This document shows, piece after piece, positions 16,521-24,461 of a DNA stretch of 35,271 bases (positions are counted from its first letter, which is position 1; each line of letters begins with the position of its first letter). The stretch is taken from NCBI GenBank assembly GCA_015660855.1, contig JACSDG010000089.1:1-35271 (forward strand). The letters run 5' to 3'. The notes under the pieces were generated by a model. That model did no database searches and had not been told where the DNA came from. It saw only the letters and a program-made list of their open reading frames with translations. This DNA comes from Magnetococcales bacterium (GTDB taxonomy: Bacteria > Pseudomonadota > Magnetococcia > Magnetococcales > UBA8363). Both the position numbers and the translations under genes were made by a program.

Positions 16521-17882
16521 ATGGGTAACAGGATTGGATTTGCCATTGTTATGCTCCTGTGGTTTGGGTTGGTTTCCATCCGCTCCGCCGGGGCCGCCAT
16601 GCCTGCCAATGTCAATGGGCAGCCGCTGCCCTCCCTGGCCGACATGCTGGAGGATGTGGTGCCCACTGTGGTCAACATCACCACCGCGACCCGCATACGC
16701 ACGGTGGAACATCCCCTGTTGAGCGATCCCTTTTTCAGCCGGTTTTTCAACTTGCCGCAGATGGAACGGGATAAAATGCAGCAAAGCCTGGGGTCCGGGG
16801 TGATCGTGGACGCCGCCAAAGGGTTGGTCATCACCAATCACCACGTCATTCACAAAGCCGATTCCATTTCGGTCACTTTGCGCGATGGCCGGGTTCTCCA
16901 GGGAAAGCGGGTGGGATTGGACCGGGAAACCGACATGGCTTTGATCCAGATCCCCACCGAAGGCCTCAAGGCGGCGCGACCGGGAGATTCGGACGGCTTG
17001 CGCGTCGGTGATTTTGTCGTGGCCATCGGCAACCCCTTTGGCCTGGGACAAACAGTCACGTCCGGCATCATCAGTGCGATGGGGCGAAAAGGGTTGGGCA
17101 TCGACGGCTACGAAGATTTTATCCAAACCGACGCTTCCATCAATCCCGGCAATTCGGGGGGGGCTCTGGTCAATCTGCGTGGGGAATTGGTCGGCATCAA
17201 CACCGCCATTTTATCCCAAAGCGGCGGCAATGTGGGTATCGGCTTTGCCGTTCCCATCAACATGGTCCAACGCATTATCCGGCAACTGGTTCGATTTGGC
17301 GAAGTGCGACGCGGTCTGTTGGGCATCAGCAGCCAGGATTTAACCAGCGATCTGGCCACTGCCTTTGGCACCAGCCAAAAGCATGGAGCTGTCATCACCC
17401 GGATCGTCCCCGGATCGGCCGCCGACAAAGCGGGATTGAAGGTCGGAGATGTCGTTTTGTCGGCCAATGGTCGTCCCATCCAGAATTCGGGCACCTTGCG
17501 CAACCTGGTGGGACTTTCCATGGTGGGGGAACGGATACAAATTGAATTTCAACGCGACGGTAAACGCCGGCAGGTCACCGCCGATGTGACGGAACCCAAG
17601 ACCAAACGCACCGATGGCGAACGGATCGATCCCCGTTTCCTTGGTGCGATCCTTGAAAAAGTGGAGGGTGGCGAACAGGATCAGCCCATTGCGGTGGTAA
17701 GCGTACAACCCGACAGCCCCGCTTGGCACGCCGGACTGCGCGAGGGTGACCGGATTTTATCTGCCAATCGTATACCTGTCGGTTCCTTTGAACATCTTGC
17801 CGGGGTCGTACAAAAAAATGATCGGGAAATGTTGCTCAACATCCAAAGGGGCCAGGAAGGGTTTTTCATTCTTGTTCGTTGA
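16521..17882 (+). CDS. Do/DegP-like periplasmic serine protease
   Basis: A 453-residue HtrA-family protease. A signal peptide (residues 1–25, hydrophobic FAIVMLLWFGLVSI, then AGAA) exports it. The trypsin-like domain has His108 (TNHHVI), Asp138 (ETDMAL) and Ser212 (NPGNSGGAL). Two PDZ domains follow, roughly residues 265–350 (LLGISSQDL…GSAADKAGLKVGDVVLSANG) and 375–453 (SPAWHAGLREGDRILSAN). It degrades or refolds damaged exported proteins. It lacks CxxCH motifs, so it is not the magnetosome protease MamE, although both are HtrA-type. A GAGGA site lies 7 bases before the ATG. Confidence 0.92.
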   Translation: MGNRIGFAIVMLLWFGLVSIRSAGAAMPANVNGQPLPSLADMLEDVVPTVVNITTATRIRTVEHPLLSDPFFSRFFNLPQMERDKMQQSLGSGVIVDAAKGLVITNHHVIHKADSISVTLRDGRVLQGKRVGLDRETDMALIQIPTEGLKAARPGDSDGLRVGDFVVAIGNPFGLGQTVTSGIISAMGRKGLGIDGYEDFIQTDASINPGNSGGALVNLRGELVGINTAILSQSGGNVGIGFAVPINMVQRIIRQLVRFGEVRRGLLGISSQDLTSDLATAFGTSQKHGAVITRIVPGSAADKAGLKVGDVVLSANGRPIQNSGTLRNLVGLSMVGERIQIEFQRDGKRRQVTADVTEPKTKRTDGERIDPRFLGAILEKVEGGEQDQPIAVVSVQPDSPAWHAGLREGDRILSANRIPVGSFEHLAGVVQKNDREMLLNIQRGQEGFFILVR

Positions 17883-17941
17883 TCGATACCCCATGGATCT
17901 GAAAACTCTATCCCGCAACACAAGCAAACAGGCCAATTTTA

Positions 17942-19021
17942 ATGCACGCAATAGCTGAATCTTTGTCACGGGGGGGCCTTTTTGGTCTGCATTGGAAAAA
18001 AACAGCGTTGGTTTTGGTTTTTTTTATCTGTCTGGGTTGGTCCACAGCGGCACCTGCGCCGGTGATTGTCCCCCCTCCCCTCGATCCCGACCGGTCGTGG
18101 GATAGTTTTCTGAGTCGGAATGAAAACCTGATGGTCAAGTTCATGGAACTGGATCCTCTGGGGCTGCATGGCCAGGGACGGATGGTTCTGCATTCTTTGC
18201 ATCCCCTGGTGACTCTGATCACCTTTGAGAAAGTGACGGGCGATCCCGAACTTTGGCTCAAGCGCATGGCCGGAGGTTCGGCCCCGGCCAACTGGTTGTT
18301 GGAGCGTCAAAAGCTGGGTGAAATCAAGCTGTCTAAGCTGGAAGTTTTGATGACTATCGAAGGGATTGATTTCAGGTTTGAACGTGCGGAAACTCCCGAT
18401 GGCCACTTGAGCAAGGGGCGAGGCAGGTTCAGTCTCAACGGCCAATGGGCTATTCGCACCGGTCCCCTGTGGCTTGCGCGTCCCCCTTTCAAGGATATGG
18501 AAAAATCTTTGTCTCGCCCCATGGGGTATGGTTCCATGGACGCTTCGGGTTCCAGAGGGAGAGCCAAGGTGACTTTGGAGGAGGCTTTTGCCCTGGACGC
18601 CAGCACGGGGCATGCGGTGGTGGATGCCCTTTGGAACGAAGCGGCATCCAAAGGCCGGCAGGATAAGGTTCAAGCTGAAGTGGCCGTGGAGATGTCTACA
18701 TTTCGTGTCAACGATGCCTTTTTTGAGCAAGGTCCACGGGAACTGGCGCATCAATTATTGACCTATTCGGGTTTGGCACCTTCCTGGGGGATGGCTTTTC
18801 CAAGGATTACCCTGTCGGGTGTCGTTACCGGTCCCCGATACCACGCCCAAACGTTGCGTTTGTCCTCCCCCAACCTTCAGGTTTGGGGCGAAGCCAAAGG
18901 GTTGTGGTCCCCTCCTCCCGGAACCTTGGTTTTGGATCTGACTGCCAAAAGTCCTGGAAAGGATGCCCGGAATTTTACCTGGTCTTTAGAACAAGGCGGG
19001 GAAAAAACGCCGGGATCTTGA
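17942..19021 (+). CDS. Unknown exported protein
   Basis: A 359-residue protein that I do not recognise. An N-terminal hydrophobic segment near residues 20–37 (TALVLVFFICLGWSTAAPAP) looks like a signal peptide or anchor. The rest is a mixed, Gly- and Pro-containing soluble region with no cysteine cluster or repeated motif, including GRFSLNGQWAIRTGP and LRLSSPNLQVWGEAKGLW, patterns that recall β-rich envelope proteins. A role in the envelope is only an inference. It follows the protease gene by 59 bases on the same strand and may be co-transcribed. The start is uncertain because no strong ribosome binding site precedes the ATG. Confidence 0.55.
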   Translation: MHAIAESLSRGGLFGLHWKKTALVLVFFICLGWSTAAPAPVIVPPPLDPDRSWDSFLSRNENLMVKFMELDPLGLHGQGRMVLHSLHPLVTLITFEKVTGDPELWLKRMAGGSAPANWLLERQKLGEIKLSKLEVLMTIEGIDFRFERAETPDGHLSKGRGRFSLNGQWAIRTGPLWLARPPFKDMEKSLSRPMGYGSMDASGSRGRAKVTLEEAFALDASTGHAVVDALWNEAASKGRQDKVQAEVAVEMSTFRVNDAFFEQGPRELAHQLLTYSGLAPSWGMAFPRITLSGVVTGPRYHAQTLRLSSPNLQVWGEAKGLWSPPPGTLVLDLTAKSPGKDARNFTWSLEQGGEKTPGS

Positions 19022-19082
19022 CAAGCCATATGGAAAACATGCTACCTTCCCCCTACAGCTGGCACGTCAGTTCTCTACCCTA

Positions 19083-19115
19083 CCGGAATTCCCTAGTCGG
19101 GTGTCCCCGGAATTC
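19083..19115 (+). repeat. TAGYCGGGTGTCYCCGGAATTC repeat, copy 2
   Basis: TAGTCGGGTGTCCCCGGAATTC at 19094–19115 matches copies at 7374–7395 and, reversed, 23249–23270. Here it is intergenic and is preceded by an additional CCGGAATTC at 19083–19091, mirroring the doubled unit of copy 1. Function unknown; it is the only copy that does not end an open reading frame. Confidence 0.7.
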
Positions 19116-19195
19116 AGTTTTGGTAAGCAGGGGGGGTAGTTTCTGTGAACGGTGGGGGGCAAGGGATTTCAGTCGCAATTGCCCTGCAAAAAATA

Positions 19196-19224
19196 TTGAC
19201 TTTTAACGCGAGATTGGTTACATT
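19196..19224 (+). promoter_or_regulatory. Probable sigma-70 promoter
   Basis: TTGACT (−35) and TACATT (−10) are separated by exactly 17 bases. The match is four or more of six at each element, including the TTGAC core. It lies 109 bases before the small charged protein gene and is the clearest promoter in the gap between 19022 and 19332. The assignment rests on consensus and spacing alone. Confidence 0.5.
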
Positions 19225-19332
19225 GGCCTTGACTTCTTTGCTCGTAAAGGTGATACTTCCTCCGTTTCGTCGCTGTCATTCTAGCGAATGGGCGACTGTG
19301 TTTTTCTGCGACTACTACGGGGAGCCTCCATC

Positions 19333-19515
19333 ATGCCAGGAAAAGCCGATAAGGAATTGAATGCAAGGGATTATATGTTTATTTCCAAAGCACGAGAAAA
19401 AGGTTCTTCTGATCAGGCAAGGAAAGAGCTTCAAAGGAAAAATGACCAGGTTGAACGTGATATGGCCAGAGAGTCCGCCGTTGCTAGCCAGATTTCTACG
19501 GCACGGATCAAGTAA
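19333..19515 (+). CDS. Small charged helical protein, unknown
   Basis: A 60-residue, highly charged protein (KADKELNARDYMFISKAREKG, then QARKELQRKNDQVERDMARES). It is predicted by eye to be mostly helical with a possible coiled coil in residues 25–50, with no cysteines and no membrane segment. I do not recognise a family. I chose the internal ATG, 15 codons into the longer open frame, because GGGGAG lies about 9 bases upstream and the protein then begins with the charged region. A promoter-like pair lies upstream. It precedes the 1169-residue protein by 246 bases and need not be linked to it. Confidence 0.55.
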   Translation: MPGKADKELNARDYMFISKAREKGSSDQARKELQRKNDQVERDMARESAVASQISTARIK

Positions 19516-19761
19516 CTGATACCGCTGCTTTATCAAGCTTGAGAGATAGTCTACGGGTGTGGTCGCCAGTTGGTGGGAAGTCTGGTGGCTTTTCTGTATC
19601 CCGTTGTAGTGACTGTCAAATAAGTTCATTGAGGTTCTTCCACCTACCGGGAGGAGGGATCATTTTTTTATATTTAAAAATAACAAAAGTTATTTAAATG
19701 CAAATCTCTACATCTCTATTCGTTAAGACAGTATTGTGACTATAACATAAGAGAGAACGTC

Positions 19762-22700
19762 ATGAAAACAACTGACAAAAGATACCAGGTTGGTAATTTC
19801 TATCCTGAATCATTCATTAATCTTCTTTCCGAACTGGTAAATCGCCCAAAATCAGAGGTGAGGAAAAAACTCCAGGTTTCATACCTGATTCGATATATAC
19901 AAGCCCTTATTAAGGAAAAGCCTCATTATTTGAACCAAGTGGTGATGGTGACCGAGAATAAACATGAGGATCGTGATAACCTCATGAACTATGCCGAATT
20001 CGATGTCTTCACCAGTTCGGATCTCTACCAACGACATTCTAAACGCATCCATTTTTTTCATGGTCGTTTCCTGGAAAGTCAGCTTGATCGTATCTTTGAC
20101 GGTTTTCATGATGGAAACGTCCCAGGTACCAAAGACTTGGCTGACCGCTACATCGGTAGCGTAGTTATCAGGATAAACCAAGGAGCTTTTATCGCAAAAA
20201 CATTACTACCACATCTTAAATATCTTAAAGAAGATGCAATACTGCCATATTTGCGTTCCTATAAGGTAGGCCTGTTCGGCATCCTCCTGGAAGTAAAAGA
20301 AACAATTGCTTGGCAAGAACAAGATAGGGTAGTTGCAGCATGCGCTTCTTCATCGCTTTGGTTCACATATCACGCCTTGCAGCATGATATAAATAGTCAT
20401 CGGTTTCCATTTCCTGCCGGTATTACCCTAAGTGCCACCCGTGACCGAAAACGAACTTCTTCGGTATTTCCCAACCAGGGGTTAACCATTCCGGAGATGG
20501 CACAATCTATTCGCAGCCAGGGTATGGAACCCTATCACCTCAAATTTGATTTTCCCCAAGCGATGGAACCCGAAGGCTACAAACAAATGATCAGACATTT
20601 GTTTGCCTACACGCAAAAATTGATCAGTGTCCCTATTCTTGTCCTTTGCAATTACAGTTATGATGAAAAAGGCGAAAAGGTGAAGGCGAAAGATATCGTA
20701 AGCGATGAAAATATCCTAGCTGCGCTGGGCGATACCGATTTGATCGTAGTCCGAACAGAAACATCCTCGTTGCATACGGTTACTATCCTAGGACTTCAAG
20801 ATTGGCGGAAGTTGGAAAGTGACAATTCCCAAAAGTTGAGCTTGGGGCGACAATGCTGGAAGTCAGAAAATCCAATTACGTCAAGAAAGATGCTCCGCTC
20901 TGTTGCGGATCGTATTCAATTTCTTGTCGTGCATGACGATCAGGTTGGCATGTTTGCCCGGATATTTCGCCCAACACATATACCCTTTGTGGTACGCTCT
21001 GGCCCTTATTATGATGATAAAGATGCAAAAAGTCATCCCCATTATCTGGGGCCTTTCGGAACTTCTCTGGAATATGTACGCGATTCCGAGAACAACCTAT
21101 GCCCTACCAGTCGTCTCATAGAGGGGGGAACCAAGGTTTGTGAGACAAAGATCACAGCCACGGTGCCCGATACATCATCCGACAATTCAAAGGCGAAAGG
21201 GACCGGGAGTGCTGATGATAGGGGAGAGACAAAATACATTTGTATGCCAGAGAGCATTATCCTGGGCTTTCATCCCAAAGTAAGAGCACATTATCCGGCC
21301 ATTCAAGGAGAAATATTATTTTTTGAAAACGATCTGCAACAATGGTTAACACGAAATTACTGGGAGGTTAGTGCGGATGAGACTGAATCTTACGATAGCA
21401 GGCTGTATTATGCAGAAAAAGCAATTGAACTCCAGGACAGTTTCTGGCCGGATGGTTTTGAGATTACTTCACCCGGAGAGAGGAATCTGGACTCCATTTC
21501 TGCTAAACGCCTTGGTATAGACAATCCCCCGCAATATGAATGGGAAATTCGGATCAATCGTAGCCATTATCTTCTGGAGCAGTTGCGAGAACAATACAGG
21601 ATCCAGGAAAAAAATGAGGTAAAAGAGACATCAATAAAAATCGAGAACAAACCAGTTGATGACTTCTCAAAGAGTATCCTTCTCAAACCATGGCCGTTGT
21701 TTGTATGGCGGGCGACGGCCTGGTGGCGGGGAAGGCGCATGATTGATATTTTTTTTGATGCGACGGACCCACGGCCCTGTAATTTTGTTTTTCACATTGC
21801 AGTTTATCACCGCTCTATCGACAATTGCGCATCGACTTATCTTTTTCATACACTGGCAGATCCTGATAATCGCAGCCGCAGTGATGAATTGCACTCATCG
21901 GTTCTTAACCATTGGGTCATTCAAATTTATGGCAATCGGGAAGACCGATCACAGAAAGAGGAAAGGAAGCTGGTTGCCGATTTTGGCAATGCCGTTCTCC
22001 CAGAAAAAATCCACGATCATGAAAAAGGAGATCAATACGGTGTCGTCCTTCTTGAGAAGCGGATGCGATGTCTCCATAATTTTTGGTTGGAACGGCATGA
22101 AACAAAGGACAGTACGTTACGTTATATGATAGATATTAAAGTTGTTGATTTCTTTAAGGATGTAGTGATCCAACTTGAGAAAGACCGATCATCTCATGAA
22201 GACCTCTATGATAACTCAGATACCAAGGAAAAAGCCCCTTTAATGTGTCTTTGGTTGGTAGACATGCACGGAGAATTGCGCATTGGCTTGGAGGAACGTG
22301 TTTCAGCGACACCACGAAAAAAGCGTGGACATCCGTGCCTGACTACTGGTGGCAGTGCCCGCATGGCAGGGGAGATCATCCGGTTAGAAGATATGACTGA
22401 CGGGGATAATCTTTTCAAAAGGAAAACGGGGAGAAAGGTTCCTTCAGAGACTCAGGTTTGGTTTGTCAATAACAAATCTGGCCGCTATACCAAATTTGCC
22501 AAGGAAAGATCGGTGGATCGTCTGAAGCATGTTGTCGAGTGGATGAACAAACTGGCAGAAGTGGGAGGCTATAAAGCCACTTTTGTAGAAAATTACGATC
22601 CTGGCATGGACGGAGTGGAAGTCCTCAACAGTGAGTTCGATGCACGTCATTTCATGGTCGATATTATCAAGGCTGAGTTAAAACAAGATGATCTACTTTT

Positions 22701-23271
22701 ATCCTGTCATGAAATGGGCCGTCTTCTCTATTGTGCGCGTGCAGGACAAATACTAACTACTGGTGGGGATGACAGTCATAAAATTACCACCGGAAAAAAT
22801 CATGTTCCAACGCCGTTGGAAATTCTTTGTTTGGGCGAGACTATTGCCGATTCCATAAAGAAAGACAAAGAAAAAGGTAAAGATCCAGACGAAAAATTGG
22901 AAAAGGTTTTTAATCTCGAAGTTGTTAATACTATCGCAGCGCGTGTTCTGGCCCACTTCTGGGAGCGGACCTTGGCCATGGATGGCCCTCTCTATACCAT
23001 CGGCGTTGACGATGCGGAAGTATCAAAAGTACTTAATATTTTGATCGATTGGAGTGGAGGCAAAGATCTAGCCAAGAAAAATGCGGCTCTGGATACGCTT
23101 TGTTTTGTTAAAAGTAACGACTCTGACATAAAGAACAGGATTGACAATCTACTTAGAGGCTATATTAGCTCCATTGGTACCTCACAGGAGGACCGTATTG
23201 CGACTAATGCCAAAAAATGGCTGATCAAAAACAGACCTACAGTTTCTAGAATTCCGGAGACACCCGACTAA
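19762..23271 (+). CDS. 1169-residue protein with papain/C39-like cysteine peptidase signature
   Basis: A very large cytosolic protein with no signal peptide or membrane helix, AT-richer than its flanks. Residues 185–345 carry a papain-like/C39-like pattern: RVVAACASSSLWFTYHALQ (candidate nucleophile Cys194), FPNQGLTIPEMAQSIRSQGM at 236–255, and SLHTVTILGLQDWRK (candidate His338), followed by VVHDDQVGMFARIF near 390. The N-terminal 180 residues and the 700 C-terminal residues have no recognised domain. The catalytic role of these residues is inferred by pattern only. AGAGAG precedes the ATG by about 7 bases. The last residues (RIPETPD) and the stop are contributed by a 22-bp dispersed repeat. 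A defence or effector function is possible but unsupported. Confidence 0.7.
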   Translation: MKTTDKRYQVGNFYPESFINLLSELVNRPKSEVRKKLQVSYLIRYIQALIKEKPHYLNQVVMVTENKHEDRDNLMNYAEFDVFTSSDLYQRHSKRIHFFHGRFLESQLDRIFDGFHDGNVPGTKDLADRYIGSVVIRINQGAFIAKTLLPHLKYLKEDAILPYLRSYKVGLFGILLEVKETIAWQEQDRVVAACASSSLWFTYHALQHDINSHRFPFPAGITLSATRDRKRTSSVFPNQGLTIPEMAQSIRSQGMEPYHLKFDFPQAMEPEGYKQMIRHLFAYTQKLISVPILVLCNYSYDEKGEKVKAKDIVSDENILAALGDTDLIVVRTETSSLHTVTILGLQDWRKLESDNSQKLSLGRQCWKSENPITSRKMLRSVADRIQFLVVHDDQVGMFARIFRPTHIPFVVRSGPYYDDKDAKSHPHYLGPFGTSLEYVRDSENNLCPTSRLIEGGTKVCETKITATVPDTSSDNSKAKGTGSADDRGETKYICMPESIILGFHPKVRAHYPAIQGEILFFENDLQQWLTRNYWEVSADETESYDSRLYYAEKAIELQDSFWPDGFEITSPGERNLDSISAKRLGIDNPPQYEWEIRINRSHYLLEQLREQYRIQEKNEVKETSIKIENKPVDDFSKSILLKPWPLFVWRATAWWRGRRMIDIFFDATDPRPCNFVFHIAVYHRSIDNCASTYLFHTLADPDNRSRSDELHSSVLNHWVIQIYGNREDRSQKEERKLVADFGNAVLPEKIHDHEKGDQYGVVLLEKRMRCLHNFWLERHETKDSTLRYMIDIKVVDFFKDVVIQLEKDRSSHEDLYDNSDTKEKAPLMCLWLVDMHGELRIGLEERVSATPRKKRGHPCLTTGGSARMAGEIIRLEDMTDGDNLFKRKTGRKVPSETQVWFVNNKSGRYTKFAKERSVDRLKHVVEWMNKLAEVGGYKATFVENYDPGMDGVEVLNSEFDARHFMVDIIKAELKQDDLLLSCHEMGRLLYCARAGQILTTGGDDSHKITTGKNHVPTPLEILCLGETIADSIKKDKEKGKDPDEKLEKVFNLEVVNTIAARVLAHFWERTLAMDGPLYTIGVDDAEVSKVLNILIDWSGGKDLAKKNAALDTLCFVKSNDSDIKNRIDNLLRGYISSIGTSQEDRIATNAKKWLIKNRPTVSRIPETPD
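23249..23270 (-). repeat. TAGYCGGGTGTCYCCGGAATTC repeat, copy 3
   Basis: Reverse-complement copy of the 22-bp repeat at 7374–7395 and 19094–19115, with a single C-to-T difference from copy 2 inside the GTCYCC part. On the plus strand it encodes the terminal residues IPETPD and the TAA of the 1169-residue protein, exactly as copy 1 encodes IPGTPG and the stop of the DUF2442 protein. It directly abuts the large palindromic repeat copy B. Confidence 0.72.
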
Positions 23272-23274
23272 ATG

Positions 23275-23373
23275 TAACCATTCAGTCCCCCCCCTTTTTT
23301 TAGGTTGAAACTATTGTGGGGGTCCGGGGGGAGGTTCTCCCTCCGGCGTAGGTTTGGAGGCAGAGTCTCCAAG
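23275..23373 (-). repeat. Dispersed palindromic intergenic repeat, copy B
   Basis: Reverse-oriented copy of the element at 31–120. On the minus strand it reads TTGGAGACTCTGCCTCCAAACCT, then a CCCCCCGGACCCCC block, CACAATAG, and GGGGGGGGGACTGAATGGTTAC. It has a 6-bp stem (TTGGAG/CTCCAA). With copy C it forms a large inverted pair around the perfect hairpin at 23470–23501. Further G-rich hairpins (GGGGCGCAGCCCC) lie between at about 23433–23450. Open frames through this stretch are repeat-derived and non-coding. Confidence 0.75.
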
Positions 23374-23469
23374 ATTTTTTTTGTTTTTCTTTTGTTTTTG
23401 ATTCTGACTTTTCTGCCCCCCAAGGGGGGTCTAGGGGCGCAGCCCCAGGGTTTTGATTTTGTTTTTTTC

Positions 23470-23501
23470 CTGAAGAGCATCATGTTTATGATGCTCTTCA
23501 G
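23470..23501. terminator. Perfect 14-bp hairpin (possible bidirectional terminator or symmetry point)
   Basis: CTGAAGAGCATCAT, loop GTTT, ATGATGCTCTTCAG: a perfect 14-bp stem with a 4-base loop. It lies about 200 bases after the 1169-residue gene and between two oppositely oriented palindromic repeats. A T-run (GTTTTTTT) precedes it on the plus strand, which would follow it on the minus strand, so terminator activity would fit the minus direction best. It may equally be the centre of a repeat-derived palindrome. Confidence 0.55.
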
Positions 23502-23513
23502 ACAAGAACCAAA

Positions 23514-23604
23514 ACCTTGGAGACTCTGCCTCCAAACCTCCGCCGGAGGGGATGATCCCCCCCGGACCTCCGCAAAAATTTTTGCCAAACTTTGTTTTTC
23601 CGAT
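23514..23604 (+). repeat. Dispersed palindromic intergenic repeat, copy C
   Basis: Starts ACCTTGGAGACTCTGCCTCCAA, then CCTCCGCCGGAGG, GGGATGATCCCC, GGACCTCCGCAA and ends TTTTTGCCAAACTTTGTTTTTCCGAT. This tail is shared almost base for base with copy D at 26375–26464. Successive short inverted repeats make it strongly foldable. It lies in the 520-base gap before the methyltransferase gene. Confidence 0.78.
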
Positions 23605-23795
23605 GCATGGACATGTCTCGCCCGTTCATGCGTTGAAAAAGTGGCAGGGGAAAAAAAACGGATTTGTTTGTGAAATCGGTATACAATCTACCGAGTCTTG
23701 ACACGAAATGATTGTCCCGAAAATGCGCACCACCGTCCAGAAGCATCCAGGTTCAAAGTTCCCCCGCTTTTGACTGGATGGACAGGAGAAGTCGA

Positions 23796-24461
23796 ATGGC
23801 CAGCCTTTACCAACGCCTCGCCCATCGATTGAATTGGCTCCTCCTGCGGTCGTGGCGACGGATAAAATCCTGGGTACTGCTCCGCTGGCACTATTTTTTT
23901 CCTTTGGCCCTGCCGTTAAACCCGGGGGGCAAGGTTTGGCTTCATCTGGGCTGCGGCGATCTGGATATTCCTGGATTCATCAATGTGGACGCCCGTCCAG
24001 CCCCGCATGTCCACGTCGCGGGCGACTGCACCGACCTGTCCCGGTTTGCCGATGGTTCGGTGGATCTGGTTTATGGATCCCATGTCCTCGAACATATCCC
24101 CAACGCAAAGATTGCCGCAACCCTGTGGGAATGGCGCAGAGTCCTCAAACCTGGGGGAATCCTACGCCTTTCGGTTCCCGATTTTCGCCAAATCATCGAA
24201 CTCTATATCCTTTCGGGCCACGACGCCGCAACCATACAAGCTCCCCTGTTCGGTCAACAGGATTATCGGGAAAACGTCCATCTGGCAGCTTATGACGAAA
24301 CTTGGTTGCGCAAACTGTTACAAGAGGCCGGTTTTGAAAAAATCCGCCTTTGGTCTCCCGGTGATGGCCCTGCCCCCCGGATTCCGGATTGTTCGTGCCT
24401 GGAAATCGCCTGCGCCGGAAAGAAAGTGTTCATCAGTCTGAACATGGAGGCGGTACGATGA
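23796..24461 (+). CDS. SAM-dependent methyltransferase (type 11-like)
   Basis: A 221-residue class I methyltransferase. WLHLGCGDLDIPGFINVD at residues 48–65 is SAM motif I with the acidic ribose-binding position. GSVDLVYGSHVLEHIPN near 90 is motif II, and WEWRRVLKPGGILRLSVPDF near 120 completes the fold. The N-terminal 40 residues are basic and hydrophobic and may associate with the membrane. This branch often acts on glycans or lipid-linked sugars. An AGGAG site 7 bases upstream selects this ATG over one 28 codons earlier. It overlaps the SGNH gene by four bases (ATGA), so the two form one unit, possibly modifying the same surface molecule. Confidence 0.86.
   Translation: MASLYQRLAHRLNWLLLRSWRRIKSWVLLRWHYFFPLALPLNPGGKVWLHLGCGDLDIPGFINVDARPAPHVHVAGDCTDLSRFADGSVDLVYGSHVLEHIPNAKIAATLWEWRRVLKPGGILRLSVPDFRQIIELYILSGHDAATIQAPLFGQQDYRENVHLAAYDETWLRKLLQEAGFEKIRLWSPGDGPAPRIPDCSCLEIACAGKKVFISLNMEAVR

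Noticed and set aside
16521-17882. Do-like protease as magnetosome MamE
   Set aside because: MamE carries CxxCH magnetochrome motifs between the protease and PDZ parts; none is present here, and the gene sits with lipB and a Nudix hydrolase. It reads as a housekeeping HtrA protease.
23268-23746. Open frames on both strands through the repeat region
   Set aside because: They are translations of palindromic repeat copies B and C (KPWGCAPRPPLGGRK-type peptides) and lack start signals.
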